Shown here one piece after another: positions 7,858 to 17,200 of a stretch of 35,816 nucleotides of DNA. Made by a program: the position numbers and the translations under genes. How positions within the stretch are numbered: the first letter of the stretch is position 1; every line of letters begins with the position of its first letter. Source of the stretch: Pseudomonadota bacterium (lineage in GTDB: Bacteria; Pseudomonadota; Gammaproteobacteria; Steroidobacterales; Steroidobacteraceae); contig JAJZZR010000488.1 of NCBI GenBank assembly GCA_021797465.1, positions 1 through 35,816 on the forward strand. Reading direction: 5' to 3'. The notes below the pieces were generated by a model. It had not been told where the DNA came from. It saw only the letters and a list, made by a program, of their open reading frames with translations, and searched no databases.

Positions 7858-7880
7858 CCCTATAGACCGGCAGGTCATTA
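7858..7880 (+). promoter_or_regulatory. dispersed promoter/operator element
   Basis: CCCTATAGACC followed by GGCAGGTCATTA. TATAGA is a plausible -10, and GACC-GGCA-GGTC is an inverted repeat at the expected transcription start. It lies 31 nt upstream of the next ATG. Confidence 0.65.
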
Positions 7881-7911
7881 TCGCGCCCCGAGGCGCAAAC
7901 GAGGAGGACAC

Positions 7912-8421
7912 ATGCAGATCTGTATCGCGGTTCACGAGCACAAGTACGGCTCGAATACCCGGGCGTTCGATTCGGATGAAGGCGCGCTCGGGTGGCGCAC
8001 CGAAATCGCCAAGGAGAACTGGGAGCAGGAGTTCCCGGGGAAAGAGGTGCCCGGCGACGATCTGATCGCCGATGAGTACTTCGCGCTGATGGGCGAGCGA
8101 ATCGGTAGCGAGGAGAGCTTTTCCTACGATCTGGTAGAGCTCGAGTCAGGCACGGGCGGGAAGCGCGCGCTCACCGTGCCTTCGGTGCACTTGAATGGCA
8201 CTTCCCGCGATGAGCTGCTGCGCCAGGTGCAGAACGCCGGGCGTGCGGTGTGGCAGGCACGCGATGCGCTCGCGAAGGCCTCTCCGAATGCGCGGGACTA
8301 CTACCCGCAGGGAGAGCAGGCCTTCCCCGCGGCCCGTGCCGAGCACGACCGGCGCGCGAGGGTGCTGCTCGAGGTCGAGGAGGAGCTCTCGCAGCTCGCC
8401 GAGGCAATCGATGGGGCATAG
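7912..8421 (+). CDS. hypothetical protein, 169 aa
   Basis: ATG 7912 follows GAGGAGG. The N-terminal half (MQICIAVHEHKYGSNT to YDLVELE) looks like a small alpha/beta plasmid-encoded domain. The C-terminal part, from about residue 90, is a helical, probably coiled-coil segment (ARVLLEVEEELSQLAEA). The gene has its own promoter element and terminator, so it is a single-gene transcription unit. No family was recognised. Confidence 0.7.
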   Translation: MQICIAVHEHKYGSNTRAFDSDEGALGWRTEIAKENWEQEFPGKEVPGDDLIADEYFALMGERIGSEESFSYDLVELESGTGGKRALTVPSVHLNGTSRDELLRQVQNAGRAVWQARDALAKASPNARDYYPQGEQAFPAARAEHDRRARVLLEVEEELSQLAEAIDGA

Positions 8422-8454
8422 CGCCCCGCCGATTATGTCAATCCTTCATACAAC

Positions 8455-8484
8455 GCCGCGGGGAATTCCCTCGCGGCTTTTTTA
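8455..8484 (+). terminator. intrinsic terminator
   Basis: Arms GCCGCG / CGCGGC enclose a GGGAATTCCC palindrome and are followed by TTTTTT. Confidence 0.85.
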
Positions 8485-8507
8485 TCCTGCCCGCCGCCGG
8501 CCCGATT

Positions 8508-8530
8508 CGCTATAGACCAGCAGGTCACTA
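8508..8530 (+). promoter_or_regulatory. dispersed promoter/operator element
   Basis: CGCTATAGACC followed by AGCAGGTCACTA, 16 nt before ATG 8547 and upstream of its AAAGGAGG ribosome binding site. Confidence 0.65.
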
Positions 8531-8546
8531 GCAAAAGGAGGGCTCG

Positions 8547-9599
8547 ATGAGCTCGACAATCGTGACGAACCGGCTCGCGGCCGTGTTCGACAATCCGCGC
8601 AATCGCGGCGATCACATCTGGTTTCTGTTCGAGAAATGCTACGAGAGCAACGTCTACCCGCACACGCCGCGCTGGTGCGCGCGCTCGATCGGGCGGATCC
8701 GCGAGGCGATGCAGATGATCGTCATGGACGCCTCGTACTGCGAAGGCGGGATGCTGCGGGACCGCAAGGGCTCGATCACCCCGGAGACCTATATCCGGCG
8801 CTGGTACCGGGCGATGCGCCATCCGGTGCAGATGCCGCAGATGCACATTCGGCTCAAGCGCGAGGACCTGCGCTGCCAGTTCCGCATGACGAGCGATCCG
8901 ACGGACGATCAACGCTGGGAGGACTTCTGCGCAAGGATGCGCGAGCACGGTCGGAAGGATATTCCCCTCGCGCTCGATGCTGACAAGGAAGTGACGCTCT
9001 CGCTGCACGAGGACATCGAACTCGTGCTGGCGGTGTACGGCACGAGCCGCGAGCGCAAGACGTTGCTCGCCCCGTGGAAAGCGTTCGGCGGGGAGTGGGC
9101 CCCGGAGCGATCTCCGAGGGCCACGATCGGCTATTACCCGCCTGGCGGGCAGATTCCCTCGCCGGTGATCCCGCGCGCGTATCGGATCGACGATAACGCG
9201 CTTGTGATGCTCGATGAGGGGAAGTGGCGGGCGGCCGGCTGGGCCTACAGCGCGGTCGGGGACTACGTGAGAGGCCTCTGGGAGACGGAGCTTCACGCCC
9301 CGGGCAGCTTCGAGGTGCTAATCCCTCCGTACCGCGAGGCGATCATGGCCGCGCCGCTGCTGCCGAAGGGTAGCGAGGCAGTGGTGGATCTCATGAGCTG
9401 CCGGCGGCCCGAGGGCGTGCTCGAGACGGCCGTGCTCACCGGCGGGCGCATCGAGACGGACCCTGAAAGCGGCAACAAACGGGCGCGGCTGCCCTGGTCG
9501 ATCGAGACCGGGCACAAGCTCGCCTACCTGCCGCATGCGGCCACCACGTGGCACCTGCCCGAGGTGGTCGCTACGGACGCGATGAAGCTTTGCGCATGA
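8547..9599 (+). CDS. hypothetical protein, 350 aa
   Basis: ATG 8547 is preceded by AAAAGGAGGG. The protein is soluble, rich in charged and aromatic residues, with no visible membrane segment. No known motif was recognised. Its stop overlaps the start of the macro-domain gene (ATGA at 9596), so the two are translationally coupled and may work together. Pairing with an ADP-ribose-processing macro domain raises the possibility of a role in ADP-ribosylation or NAD chemistry, but no DarT-like or other ADP-ribosyltransferase motif could be identified. Confidence 0.7.
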   Translation: MSSTIVTNRLAAVFDNPRNRGDHIWFLFEKCYESNVYPHTPRWCARSIGRIREAMQMIVMDASYCEGGMLRDRKGSITPETYIRRWYRAMRHPVQMPQMHIRLKREDLRCQFRMTSDPTDDQRWEDFCARMREHGRKDIPLALDADKEVTLSLHEDIELVLAVYGTSRERKTLLAPWKAFGGEWAPERSPRATIGYYPPGGQIPSPVIPRAYRIDDNALVMLDEGKWRAAGWAYSAVGDYVRGLWETELHAPGSFEVLIPPYREAIMAAPLLPKGSEAVVDLMSCRRPEGVLETAVLTGGRIETDPESGNKRARLPWSIETGHKLAYLPHAATTWHLPEVVATDAMKLCA

Positions 9600-10060
9600 G
9601 CTCGATCGAACGACACGTCGGGAATCTCCTCGATGTGAAGACCGGCGTCATCGTGCACGGATGCAATGCACGCGGCGTGATGGGCGCAGGGGTTGCCAAG
9701 GCGGTGAAGCAGCGCTATCCAGGAGCGTATACGGCGTATCGCCACGCGTACGAGGAGGGCGGCCTGTCCGTCGGACAGGTCATCGCATACCCTGTTCCCA
9801 ACGGAAACGGGGCCCTACAGCTCGTGATCGCGAATGCGATCATTCAGGAGAACTACGGGACCGACCGGCGACAGGTCGACTATGCGGGGTTCGAGCGGGC
9901 CTTTGTACAGGTCGCGCACATCACGCGCACGTTCGGCTTTCAAGACGTGCACTTCCCGCTCATCGGCTGCGGCCTGGCGGGCGGCGATTGGCGCGTAATC
10001 GAGCCGATCATCAGACGGATGCTTCGAGGGTTGCGCAAGCACCTCTGGCTGCTCGAGTAG
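9596..10060 (+). CDS. macro-domain protein (Poa1/ALC1-like ADP-ribose hydrolase type)
   Basis: A 154-aa single-domain protein starting at ATG 9596 within the ATGA overlap. GNLLDVKTGVIVHGCNARG followed by VMGAGVAKAVK is the ADP-ribose binding segment (HGCN and the MGAGVA loop). LVIANAIIQENYG and HFPLIGCGLAGGDW are the central strands and second phosphate loop. Family members bind ADP-ribose and often remove it from proteins or nucleic acids, or act on ADP-ribose-1''-phosphate. Here it could reverse or neutralise ADP-ribosylation by a phage, a toxin or the partner upstream. Confidence 0.9.
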   Translation: MSSIERHVGNLLDVKTGVIVHGCNARGVMGAGVAKAVKQRYPGAYTAYRHAYEEGGLSVGQVIAYPVPNGNGALQLVIANAIIQENYGTDRRQVDYAGFERAFVQVAHITRTFGFQDVHFPLIGCGLAGGDWRVIEPIIRRMLRGLRKHLWLLE

Positions 10061-10065
10061 CACTC

Positions 10066-10098
10066 ATCGCCGCAAGGTAATCCTTGCGGCGATTTTTA
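10066..10098 (+). terminator. intrinsic terminator
   Basis: Perfect 12-bp arms ATCGCCGCAAGG / CCTTGCGGCGAT are followed by TTTTT. Confidence 0.92.
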
Positions 10099-10111
10099 TC
10101 GCGCACCAGGT

Positions 10112-10122
10112 TGGCTATAGAT
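10112..10122 (+). promoter_or_regulatory. CTATAG promoter core before the EAL gene
   Basis: TGGCTATAGAT carries the CTATAG core in the same place (after a terminator, before a gene), but the downstream GGTC half of the element is missing, so control may differ. Confidence 0.4.
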
Positions 10123-10173
10123 GAATGCTGGGCGGACAGCACGCCCACGGCCATCTTTTGGCGCGGAGGTGAC

Positions 10174-11064
10174 ATGAGAGAGCAGCCAAACCCATCAGCG
10201 CAGACCGGATTTGATGCCGCGAGCGTCAGCATCGACCGGATGATCCAGGCGCTCGAGCACGAGGAGTTCGTGCTCTACTATCAGCCGCAGATCAGCGTAC
10301 GTACCGGCAAGGTGCGCGGCGCGGAGGCGCTGATCCGCTGGCGACACCCACGCCACGGACTGATATCGGCCGCGCAGTTCCTGCCCGCCCTGCACGATGT
10401 GCGTTTCGCCCGCCGGGTGGGCGAGTGGGCCGTGCTGCGCGCACGCCAGGATATCGAGCGCTGGCGCAGAGCGGGACTTGCAATCGTGCCGGTGTCCGTC
10501 AATATCCACCCCGAGCACCTCACAATGCCCGGATTCGTTCCCTCCTTCCTCGCTGTCGCGGAGGGATTGATCGATATCGAGATCATCGAGACCGCGCTGC
10601 AGCGGGACGGGGATGCCCTGCCGGCCGTATCGGCTCTGCGGGCCGAGGGGGTGCGGGTGGCACTCGATGACTTCGGGGTCGGCTATTCCTCGTTCATGCG
10701 ACTCGCGGAATTGCCGATCGACCTTCTCAAGGTGGACAAACTGTTCATTTCCGCTCTCACCCGCCCGCGCACCGAAGCGCACCTTCTCCGGTTGCGCCGG
10801 ATTCTCTCCGCGGTGGTCTCTCTGGCGCATCTGTGCCACATTGCGACCGTCGCCGAAGGGGTCGAGACCAATGCGGATCTTGCTGCCGTGCGCGAGCTCG
10901 GGTTCGACCAGTCGCAGGGTTATCTGCACAGCCCCGCGGTGAGTGCCTCTGAGTTTCGAAAATTTCTGCAACCGACAGTTTCCGACGAATCGTCGGATAA
11001 AATTTCGAGTGTCGGTGCGCCGCTCAATCTTCGTCGCGATAAAATAAACGTAAGGGCCGGATAA
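10174..11064 (+). CDS. EAL-domain cyclic-di-GMP phosphodiesterase
   Basis: A 296-aa protein from ATG 10174, with GGAGGTGAC just upstream. It is a stand-alone EAL domain, with no GGDEF, PAS or membrane part. All catalytic landmarks are present: GAEALIRW (EAL motif, Glu metal ligand), the Asn of SVNIHPEHL, IEIIETAL, LDDFGVGYSSF (two Asp metal ligands), LLKVDKLFI (catalytic Lys), AEGVET and SQGYLHSPA (Glu and Gln). It should hydrolyse c-di-GMP to pGpG, changing biofilm/motility state of the host. A regulatory palindrome lies inside its last codons. Confidence 0.93.
   Translation: MREQPNPSAQTGFDAASVSIDRMIQALEHEEFVLYYQPQISVRTGKVRGAEALIRWRHPRHGLISAAQFLPALHDVRFARRVGEWAVLRARQDIERWRRAGLAIVPVSVNIHPEHLTMPGFVPSFLAVAEGLIDIEIIETALQRDGDALPAVSALRAEGVRVALDDFGVGYSSFMRLAELPIDLLKVDKLFISALTRPRTEAHLLRLRRILSAVVSLAHLCHIATVAEGVETNADLAAVRELGFDQSQGYLHSPAVSASEFRKFLQPTVSDESSDKISSVGAPLNLRRDKINVRAG
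10981..11003 (+). promoter_or_regulatory. perfect palindromic operator before the nucleotidase operon
   Basis: TCCGACGAATCGTCGGA (8-bp arms around one base) is followed by TAAAAT, a good -10. It lies within the 3' end of the EAL gene and is placed to control the operon starting at 11089. The same site occurs at 26608, with variants at 494 and 33572. Confidence 0.7.
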
Positions 11065-11088
11065 GTCCAGCCGTTCGGGAGCGAGATC

Positions 11089-11688
11089 TTGCTGCTGCTG
11101 ATCGACCAAGACAATGTGCTTGCCGACTTTACCCGGGTGATCTACACCGAGATGTGCGCGCGCGGACACAGGGAGCGCGTCCTGGCGCCGGCCAAACAGA
11201 CGACCTATCCGCTAGAAGATCACTATCCCGCCGATCTGCTCGGAGAGCTGAGGGCGATCTATACCGCCGAGGGGTTCTTCCGCAGCCTGCCTCCGATCGA
11301 TGGCGCGATCCAGGCGGTCAAGGAAATGGTCGCCCATGGGATCGACGTGCGCATCTGCACGCACCCGCTCCAGGCCTATCGAAACTGCGTCGGTGAGAAG
11401 TACGAGTGGGTCGAGCGGCATCTGGGGGCCGCGTTCACTACACGGATGATTCTCACCCGCGACAAGACTGTCATCGCCGGCGACATGCTGATCGACGACA
11501 ATCCGAATATCACTGGATCACGTGATCCGTCCTGGTTGCACGTCGTGTTCGATCAGCCGTACAACCGCGCGGTAGCGGGTCCGCGCCTCAAGGGCTGGGC
11601 TGACTGGCGCGCAGTGATCGAGCCCATGTACGCTGGCGGCCGGCGCGGCATTGGTTCGACTCGCGAGGTTGTCGGAGCCGGATTTTGA
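11089..11688 (+). CDS. HAD-family 5'(3')-deoxyribonucleotidase
   Basis: A 199-aa protein from TTG 11089, with GGGAGCGAG before it. LLLIDQDNVLADF is HAD motif I (DxDxVxxDF, as in NT5C-type 5'-nucleotidases). ICTHPLQ occupies the motif II region, TRDKTVIAGDMLIDDNP gives the motif III Lys and the acidic motif IV (DMLIDDNP). Such enzymes dephosphorylate deoxynucleoside monophosphates and are common on phage and plasmid genomes, where they tune dNTP pools. It precedes thyA by about 1.1 kb. The end overlaps the next start (TTGA). Confidence 0.85.
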   Translation: MLLLIDQDNVLADFTRVIYTEMCARGHRERVLAPAKQTTYPLEDHYPADLLGELRAIYTAEGFFRSLPPIDGAIQAVKEMVAHGIDVRICTHPLQAYRNCVGEKYEWVERHLGAAFTTRMILTRDKTVIAGDMLIDDNPNITGSRDPSWLHVVFDQPYNRAVAGPRLKGWADWRAVIEPMYAGGRRGIGSTREVVGAGF

Positions 11689-11975
11689 ACCCGGTCGGCA
11701 CATCGCACGCGCTGGTGTTGATCGCTCTTCTTCCGGCTGGTCTCGTGTTGGCGGTCCGATTCTTTGCCGAGCGGACCGCTCGAGGGGCTGTCGCGGTCGA
11801 TGCCGTGCTGGTCGCGGTGGCCGCGTGGATTCTGTGGAACGCGGGATCTCGTGCGAAGACGGTCCACGAACTTCTCGGATATGCTGCGATCCTGGCCGCG
11901 ACGGTGCTTACGCTCGCTGTGAGATGGTTGCGGGCGCGCGATGTCTCTGGCTCCAATCGGACCGATGAGCCATGA
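11685..11975 (+). CDS. small membrane protein, 96 aa
   Basis: TTG 11685 overlaps the nucleotidase stop (TTGA). Three hydrophobic segments are visible: SHALVLIALLPAGLVLAV (about 7-24), GAVAVDAVLVAVAAWILW (about 34-51) and LLGYAAILAATVLTLAV (about 63-79). Basic residues follow the third. It is probably a three-helix inner-membrane protein of unknown function. Its 3' end overlaps the next gene (ATGA). Confidence 0.65.
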   Translation: MNPVGTSHALVLIALLPAGLVLAVRFFAERTARGAVAVDAVLVAVAAWILWNAGSRAKTVHELLGYAAILAATVLTLAVRWLRARDVSGSNRTDEP

Positions 11976-12520
11976 GCGGCCGTATGCGGGTGGTGTTCGA
12001 TGACGGCGGCCGCGCGGCGGCCGGATTCGCCGGGCGCGCCGGGGACTGCGTCACGCGCTCGATTGCAATTGCGACTGGCCTGCCCTACCTCGAGGTGTAC
12101 GAGGCGCTCTCGGCGGGTTGCCGCGAGCAACGCGTAACGAAGCGCAGCCGGCGGCGCGCAAGCGCTCGAAGCGGAGTCGATACCCGTCGCAAGTGGTTTC
12201 GCGACTATATGGCGAGTCTGGGGTTCCAGTGGGTGCCGACGATGCGCATCGGAAGCGGCTGTCAGGTTCATCTCGTCGACGGAGAGCTGCCCGCCGGGCG
12301 GCTCATCGTTGCACTCAGCAAGCATTATACCGCCGTCATCGACGGGGTAATCCACGACACGCACGATCCGCAGCGCGAAGTCCACTGTATCGCACCGAAT
12401 CGCGGCCAGGCCCTCAGGGCCGGCGAGTGGATAAACGCGAACGGGGTGTGCTCGATCAGCCGCCGGTGCGTGTACGGATACTGGGTGGTCAGGGGAGATC
12501 CATGCGACGCAGCAGCTTAG
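11972..12520 (+). CDS. papain-like cysteine peptidase-fold protein
   Basis: A 182-aa protein starting at ATG 11972 in an ATGA overlap. GRAGDCVTRSIAIATGLPY (about 21-39) places a Cys at the start of a helix, as in C39/NlpC-like proteins of phages and plasmids. HYTAVIDGVIHDTHDP (about 112-127) supplies the His and Asp. A basic stretch (KRSRRRASARSGVDTRRK) lies between. Cys-His-Asp peptidase or related activity is inferred. The substrate is unknown. Confidence 0.6.
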   Translation: MSGRMRVVFDDGGRAAAGFAGRAGDCVTRSIAIATGLPYLEVYEALSAGCREQRVTKRSRRRASARSGVDTRRKWFRDYMASLGFQWVPTMRIGSGCQVHLVDGELPAGRLIVALSKHYTAVIDGVIHDTHDPQREVHCIAPNRGQALRAGEWINANGVCSISRRCVYGYWVVRGDPCDAAA

Positions 12521-12768
12521 AGAGATGGGGCCGGATACGCCAGAAGGGGCTGCGCGCTTGGCTACGCCGCGGCGTGCTCAGATGGGGTATGCCGATGTAT
12601 CTTATTATGACTACCCTGACGATCATCCATCATCCCCATCAATGGGGCAGGGCCATGCTCATAGGGCTGCCGATCTGGACCGTCGGTGGAGTGCTGTGGG
12701 GCGCGCTCACGTGGGCGTGGATGGACCGGCTGTATCGACGTCATATGCGCACGCGCCAGGTCGAGTGA
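12502..12768 (+). CDS. small membrane protein, 88 aa
   Basis: ATG 12502, within the end of the preceding gene, has GGGGAGA upstream. Two hydrophobic segments are visible: VLRWGMPMYLIMTTLTII and MLIGLPIWTVGGVLWGALTW. Both ends are Arg-rich. It is the last gene of the operon that begins at 11089. Function unknown. Confidence 0.6.
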   Translation: MRRSSLERWGRIRQKGLRAWLRRGVLRWGMPMYLIMTTLTIIHHPHQWGRAMLIGLPIWTVGGVLWGALTWAWMDRLYRRHMRTRQVE

Positions 12769-12792
12769 GCCGGTATCTGCCGGCGTGTCGCT

Positions 12793-12815
12793 CCCTATAG
12801 GAGATTAGGTCCTTA
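12793..12815 (+). promoter_or_regulatory. dispersed promoter/operator element, variant
   Basis: CCCTATAGGAG followed by ATTAGGTCCTTA keeps the CTATAG core and the AGGTC half, with a changed left arm. It lies 17 nt before thyA. Confidence 0.55.
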
Positions 12816-12832
12816 TCCTACAGGTCAATTCC

Positions 12833-13831
12833 ATGCGACAGTATCTCGATACTCTGAGACTCGTGCTCGAGGAGGGCACGTGGCTCGAAAGCCGCACCGG
12901 CATCCGGCGGATCAGCTTCCCCGGAGTGTCCATGCGGTTCGATCTGACGAAAGGGTTCCCGGCCGTCACGACCCGAAAGCTGGCCTTCAAGACCGCGATC
13001 GGGGAGCTGTGCGGATTCCTCGCCGGCGCGACCAGCGCGAGGGCTTTCCGGGAGAACGGCTCGAAAATCTGGGACGCGAATGCGAACGAGAACCAGGCGT
13101 GGCTCGAAAATCCCTATCGTGCCGGCGAGGACGATCTCGGCCCCATCTACGGGGCGCAGTGGCGCGGCTGGAATGCGTACAAGGTGCTCAAGGTGAGCGA
13201 TCGGGCGAAGGTGGCCGATGCGGTACGCCGGGGCTACAAGAGTCTCGCGTACTTCGATAACCACGATCAGGTGGCCATCGATGGCGAACCGCACGAGGCC
13301 GTTGGGCTCTTTCACCGCAAGATCGATCAGCTGCGCGAGTGTCTCGACACGATCATGTCCAACCCGGACGATCGACGCATTCTCTTTCACGCGTGGAACC
13401 CGGCCGAGCTCGATGAGATGGCGTTGCCGCCGTGTCATCTGCTCTATCAGTTCCTGCCGAACCCGGCGAAGCGCGAGCTCTCGATGAGCTTATACATTCG
13501 CTCGAATGATCTGGGCCTCGGGGCCCCCTTCAATATCTGCGAAGGCGCCGCGCTGCTCTCGCTCGCAGCTCGTCTCACTGGGTACACGGCCCGCTGGCTC
13601 GTGTACTTCGTCGGCGATGCGCACCTCTACGAGAACCAGCTCGACATGGTCGAGGAGATGTTGAAGCGCGAGCCGTATCCCTCGCCGCGCCTCGTGATCG
13701 ATCCTCGGGTACCCGAGTACCGAACCACAGGGGTCTACGCTCCCGAGTGGCTCGATCAGGTGCAGCCGAGCGACTTTCGGCTCGAGGGCTACCGGCACCA
13801 TGCGCCGCTCACAGCGGCGATGGCGGTATAG
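12833..13831 (+). CDS. thyA: thymidylate synthase
   Basis: A 332-aa protein from ATG 12833. It converts dUMP to dTMP using methylene-tetrahydrofolate. The catalytic Cys201 lies in [11 protein letters not shown]. The phosphate/nucleotide segment [19 protein letters not shown] keeps the Asn that selects dUMP over dCMP, so a dCMP hydroxymethylase is less likely. [12 protein letters not shown] holds the conserved His and Tyr. It is longer than a typical ThyA (about 264 aa); extra sequence falls mainly in the middle (about 118-165). Mobile-element thyA genes usually support rapid replication. Confidence 0.93.
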   Translation: MRQYLDTLRLVLEEGTWLESRTGIRRISFPGVSMRFDLTKGFPAVTTRKLAFKTAIGELCGFLAGATSARAFRENGSKIWDANANENQAWLENPYRAGEDDLGPIYGAQWRGWNAYKVLKVSDRAKVADAVRRGYKSLAYFDNHDQVAIDGEPHEAVGLFHRKIDQLRECLDTIMSNPDDRRILFHAWNPAELDEMALPPCHLLYQFLPNPAKRELSMSLYIRSNDLGLGAPFNICEGAALLSLAARLTGYTARWLVYFVGDAHLYENQLDMVEEMLKREPYPSPRLVIDPRVPEYRTTGVYAPEWLDQVQPSDFRLEGYRHHAPLTAAMAV

Positions 13832-13841
13832 GGGTCCTGCG

Positions 13842-14174
13842 ATGAAGCTCAGCGACGCAATGCTCATCCTCGAGCGCATCCGCGCGCAAGGAGGTGACCC
13901 GGAACTCCTGGTGACGATCCAGAGCGAGGGAGGCCTCGGCGGCACCCCATCGGTCGCGGTCACAGGGATCCACGCTGGGTTCGACTGGGACAGCGGCAAG
14001 GTGCTGATCAGCACCGAGCGCGCGCTCACCGGACTCTCTGCCGAGGACGTCGAGGCCATCCGCGCCAGCGTGCGCCAGGGCAGCTCCTGGCATGCCTATC
14101 AGGCGCACAAGCGGCTGCGGGAGAGAATCGCGGAACTCGAGCGACAGCTCTCTGAGGCGGCCGCAGCGAAGTAA
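13842..14174 (+). CDS. hypothetical protein with C-terminal coiled coil, 110 aa
   Basis: ATG 13842, 10 nt after thyA and so in the same transcript. N-terminal part MKLSDAMLILERIRAQGGDPELLVTIQ-type sequence, with a probable helix followed by strands, is common in small phage/plasmid proteins. The C-terminal 35 residues (AHKRLRERIAELERQLSEA) form a coiled coil. It ends four nt before a terminator. Function unknown. Confidence 0.65.
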   Translation: MKLSDAMLILERIRAQGGDPELLVTIQSEGGLGGTPSVAVTGIHAGFDWDSGKVLISTERALTGLSAEDVEAIRASVRQGSSWHAYQAHKRLRERIAELERQLSEAAAAK

Positions 14175-14178
14175 TACC

Positions 14179-14206
14179 ACCCCGGCCTCGCGCCGGGGTT
14201 TTTTAT
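14179..14206 (+). terminator. intrinsic terminator after thyA operon
   Basis: Arms ACCCCGGC / GCCGGGGT are followed by TTTTTT. Confidence 0.92.
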
Positions 14207-14247
14207 CCCGTCACGCCCGATCTCTCTGGGCTTTCTTCCGCACCGCT

Positions 14248-14270
14248 CCCTATAGACCTGCAGGTCATTA
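14248..14270 (+). promoter_or_regulatory. dispersed promoter/operator element, most symmetric copy
   Basis: CCCTATAGACC followed by TGCAGGTCATTA. GACCTGCAGGTC is a perfect 12-bp palindrome directly downstream of the CTATAG core. It lies 22 nt upstream of the TTG start of the methylase-helicase gene. Confidence 0.7.
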
Positions 14271-14292
14271 ATAAGGGTCATAGGAGAGTGCA

Positions 14293-17200
14293 TTGCAGAT
14301 ATCTCAGTCTGTACGGAAGGGGTCATCCGCGGCGGATATGTGGCTGCCCGGATTCGGCCCCGATGAAGATCCGCTGCAGAGCCTCGGTTTGGGAGATCGA
14401 GCGGATACCGTGCCGGTCATGGCTTCGGCGGCGCTCGAGCGGGACACCCCGCGCAGCGTCTGGGAGCGGCTCGATCGGGCGGTCTTCTCCGGGCTCGCCG
14501 GCGAGGTGACGAAGTACCAAGCAAATCTGAAGGCCATCGCTCTCGTGCGCGAGCTCGAGGCGGCCGGCCGCATACCGACGGCGGACGAGCGTCGCACGCT
14601 CAACCGCTATACCGGCTGGGGAGGACTCCCCGGCGCGTTCAACGAAGAGCAATCTGATCCGGCCTGGGCGGCCCGTGCGCGAGAGCTGCGCGAGCTGCTC
14701 GGCGATGCGGAGTACGTCTCGGCGAAGGACAGCACCCCGAACGCGCACTACACGTCCCTCGAGGTCATCGAGGCGATGTGGTCCATGGTGCATCGCTTGG
14801 GGTTTCGAGGCGGAAGGATCCTCGAGCCGGCGGCGGGCGTTGGGTATTTCCTCGGTGGCATGCCGACGGAGATTGCCCAGCACTCGCAGATCACCGCGGT
14901 CGAGCTCGATCGGCTCTCGGCACGGATGCTGAAGGCGCTCTACGGCGCTCACGGGGTGACCGTCACCCAGGGGGCGTTCGAGCAGGTGCGCTTGCCCGAG
15001 GGGTTCTTCGATCTTGCGATCGGCAACGTCCCTTTCGGTAACTACAAGGTCGCCGAGATGAGAAACGTCGCGTATCAGGACTTCCTGATCCACGACTATT
15101 TCTTCGCCAAGGCGATAGAGCTGGTCAGGCCAGGCGGGCTCGTCGTGTTCATCACGTCCTCCGGGACGCTCGATAAGCAAGACGAGCGGGTACGGGAGTA
15201 CCTCGCCTCCAAAGCGACTCTCGTGGCGGCCACGCGGTTGCCTGAGAGCACGTTCCAGGCGATCGCCAACACGCGCGTCACCACCGACATCGTGATTCTG
15301 CAACGGCCGCTTGCGGCCCGAGAGCCTTCATCCCCCTGGATGGAGCTCGCGCAGATCCCGAAGGACTCCCCGCTCTACGGGGAAGAGTCGCACTTCTACT
15401 ACCCCCAGGAATGGAGGATGCGCGCGAACGAGTACTTCGTTCAGCATCATCCGGACCGGGTGATCGGCAAGCTTCAGCTCGTCGATAACGGGTACGACAA
15501 GTCGGTCGGGTGCGTGTTCGAGGGTGACCTCGAGGCGGCGCTCGCCGGCCAGGTCGGCACACTTCCCGCGGGACGTTATGCCGCGCGCGAGGCAGTGAAG
15601 ACCGAGTCGGCGCGCGTGAGGTGCGATCTTGCTCCCGGGGATAACCGTCTCGGCTTTCGCGTCGTGGACGGGCAGCTCTTCGAGTGCGATGGCGAGAAGC
15701 TCGTCGCGGTCGATGCCCCGGCGGCGAAGCTCGCGCGCATCGAGGGCCTGGTGGGAATTCGCGATGCGGCCCGTGCGCTCGTGGAGGCCCAACCGGTCAC
15801 CGAGTGCGATGCGGACCTCGTGCCGCTGCGTGAGCGGTTGAACAGTCTCTACGATGCGTTCGTCGAGAAGTTCGGCTGCATCAGCGGCAAGGCCAATCGT
15901 GCGGTGTTCCGTGAGGATGCGGACTGGCCGCTGCTGCTGTCGCTCGAGGCCGTCGATGAGGAGAAGGGCACCGTCGAGAAGGCGGATCTCTTCACCCGGC
16001 GCACGGTGGGCGCGGCCATGCGGCTCGAGAGCGCTGACAGCGCGAACGAAGCGCTACTCGCATCGCTTGCCGAATTCGGCAGGATCGATGAGATGCGGCT
16101 CGGGGAGCTGCTCGGCAAACCCGGAGGTGATGTTCTTCGCGAACTCGAGGAGTGCAGGGCAGTGTTCCGCGACCCGGCAACGGGGCTATGGGAGACCGCC
16201 GATGCGTACCTCTCGGGAGACGTGAGGGAGAAGCTGGCCGTAGCGAGAGCGGCGGGGAGCGAATATCTGGGTAACGTCGCGGCGCTCGAGACCGTGATTC
16301 CCCCGGACCTGGCCCCCCACGAGATCGGTGCGCGGATCGGCTCGACCTGGATCCCGACGAGCGACTACGAAGCGTTTCTCGATGAAACCTTCGCAGGCGG
16401 CACAGGGAACGGGGTCACCTTCAGCGCCGTGGCCGGTGCCTGGGATGTGAATCCCAGCTGGAGCGCGGAGCGCTCTGTGGCGGCGACTCAGACCTACGGG
16501 ACAAGCCGGGTGAATGCGCTCACGCTCTTTGCGCAGGCGCTGAACCAGCAAGTTCCGACGGTCTACGACACCGACCCGCACGACCGCGACAAGCGGATCG
16601 TGAATCAGGCCGAGACGCTGACCGCGCGGGAGAAGCAGCAGGAGCTCAAGGCGAAGTTCGTCGAGTGGCTGTGGTCGGATGAGGCGCGTGCGCTTCGCCT
16701 GACTCGCATCTACAACGACGGGTTCAACAATCGGGTCGAACGCAAGTACGACGGGTCACACCTCGTGCTGCCGGGCTTCTCGAATTGCGTGACCTTGGGC
16801 GCACACCAGCGTAACGCCATCTGGCGCACGGTGGTGTCAGGGAGGAACACGCTGCTGGCACACGCGGTGGGGGCGGGAAAGACTTACGAGATGGTCTGCG
16901 CGGGCATGGAGCTGCGCCGACTGGGCAAGGCGAGGAAGCCCTGCCATGTCGTTCCGAACCACATCCTCGAGCAGTACACCGCGGAGTTCCTGCGCGCCTA
17001 CCCGGGCGCAAAGGTGCTGATGGCCACGAAGGAGGATCTCGCAGGAGATCGGCGCCGGACACTGCTCTCGCGGATCGCCACGGGGGACTGGGATGCGGTG
17101 ATCATCACCCACTCGTCCTTCGAGCGCATTCCGCTGAGTCAGGCGTACATGGAGCGGTTCATCGGGGAGGAACTCGAGCGGATCGAGGATGCTCTGAGGC

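Noticed and set aside
12833-13831. dCMP hydroxymethylase instead of thymidylate synthase
   Set aside because: The PFNI motif keeps the Asn associated with dUMP specificity, so thymidylate synthase is preferred.
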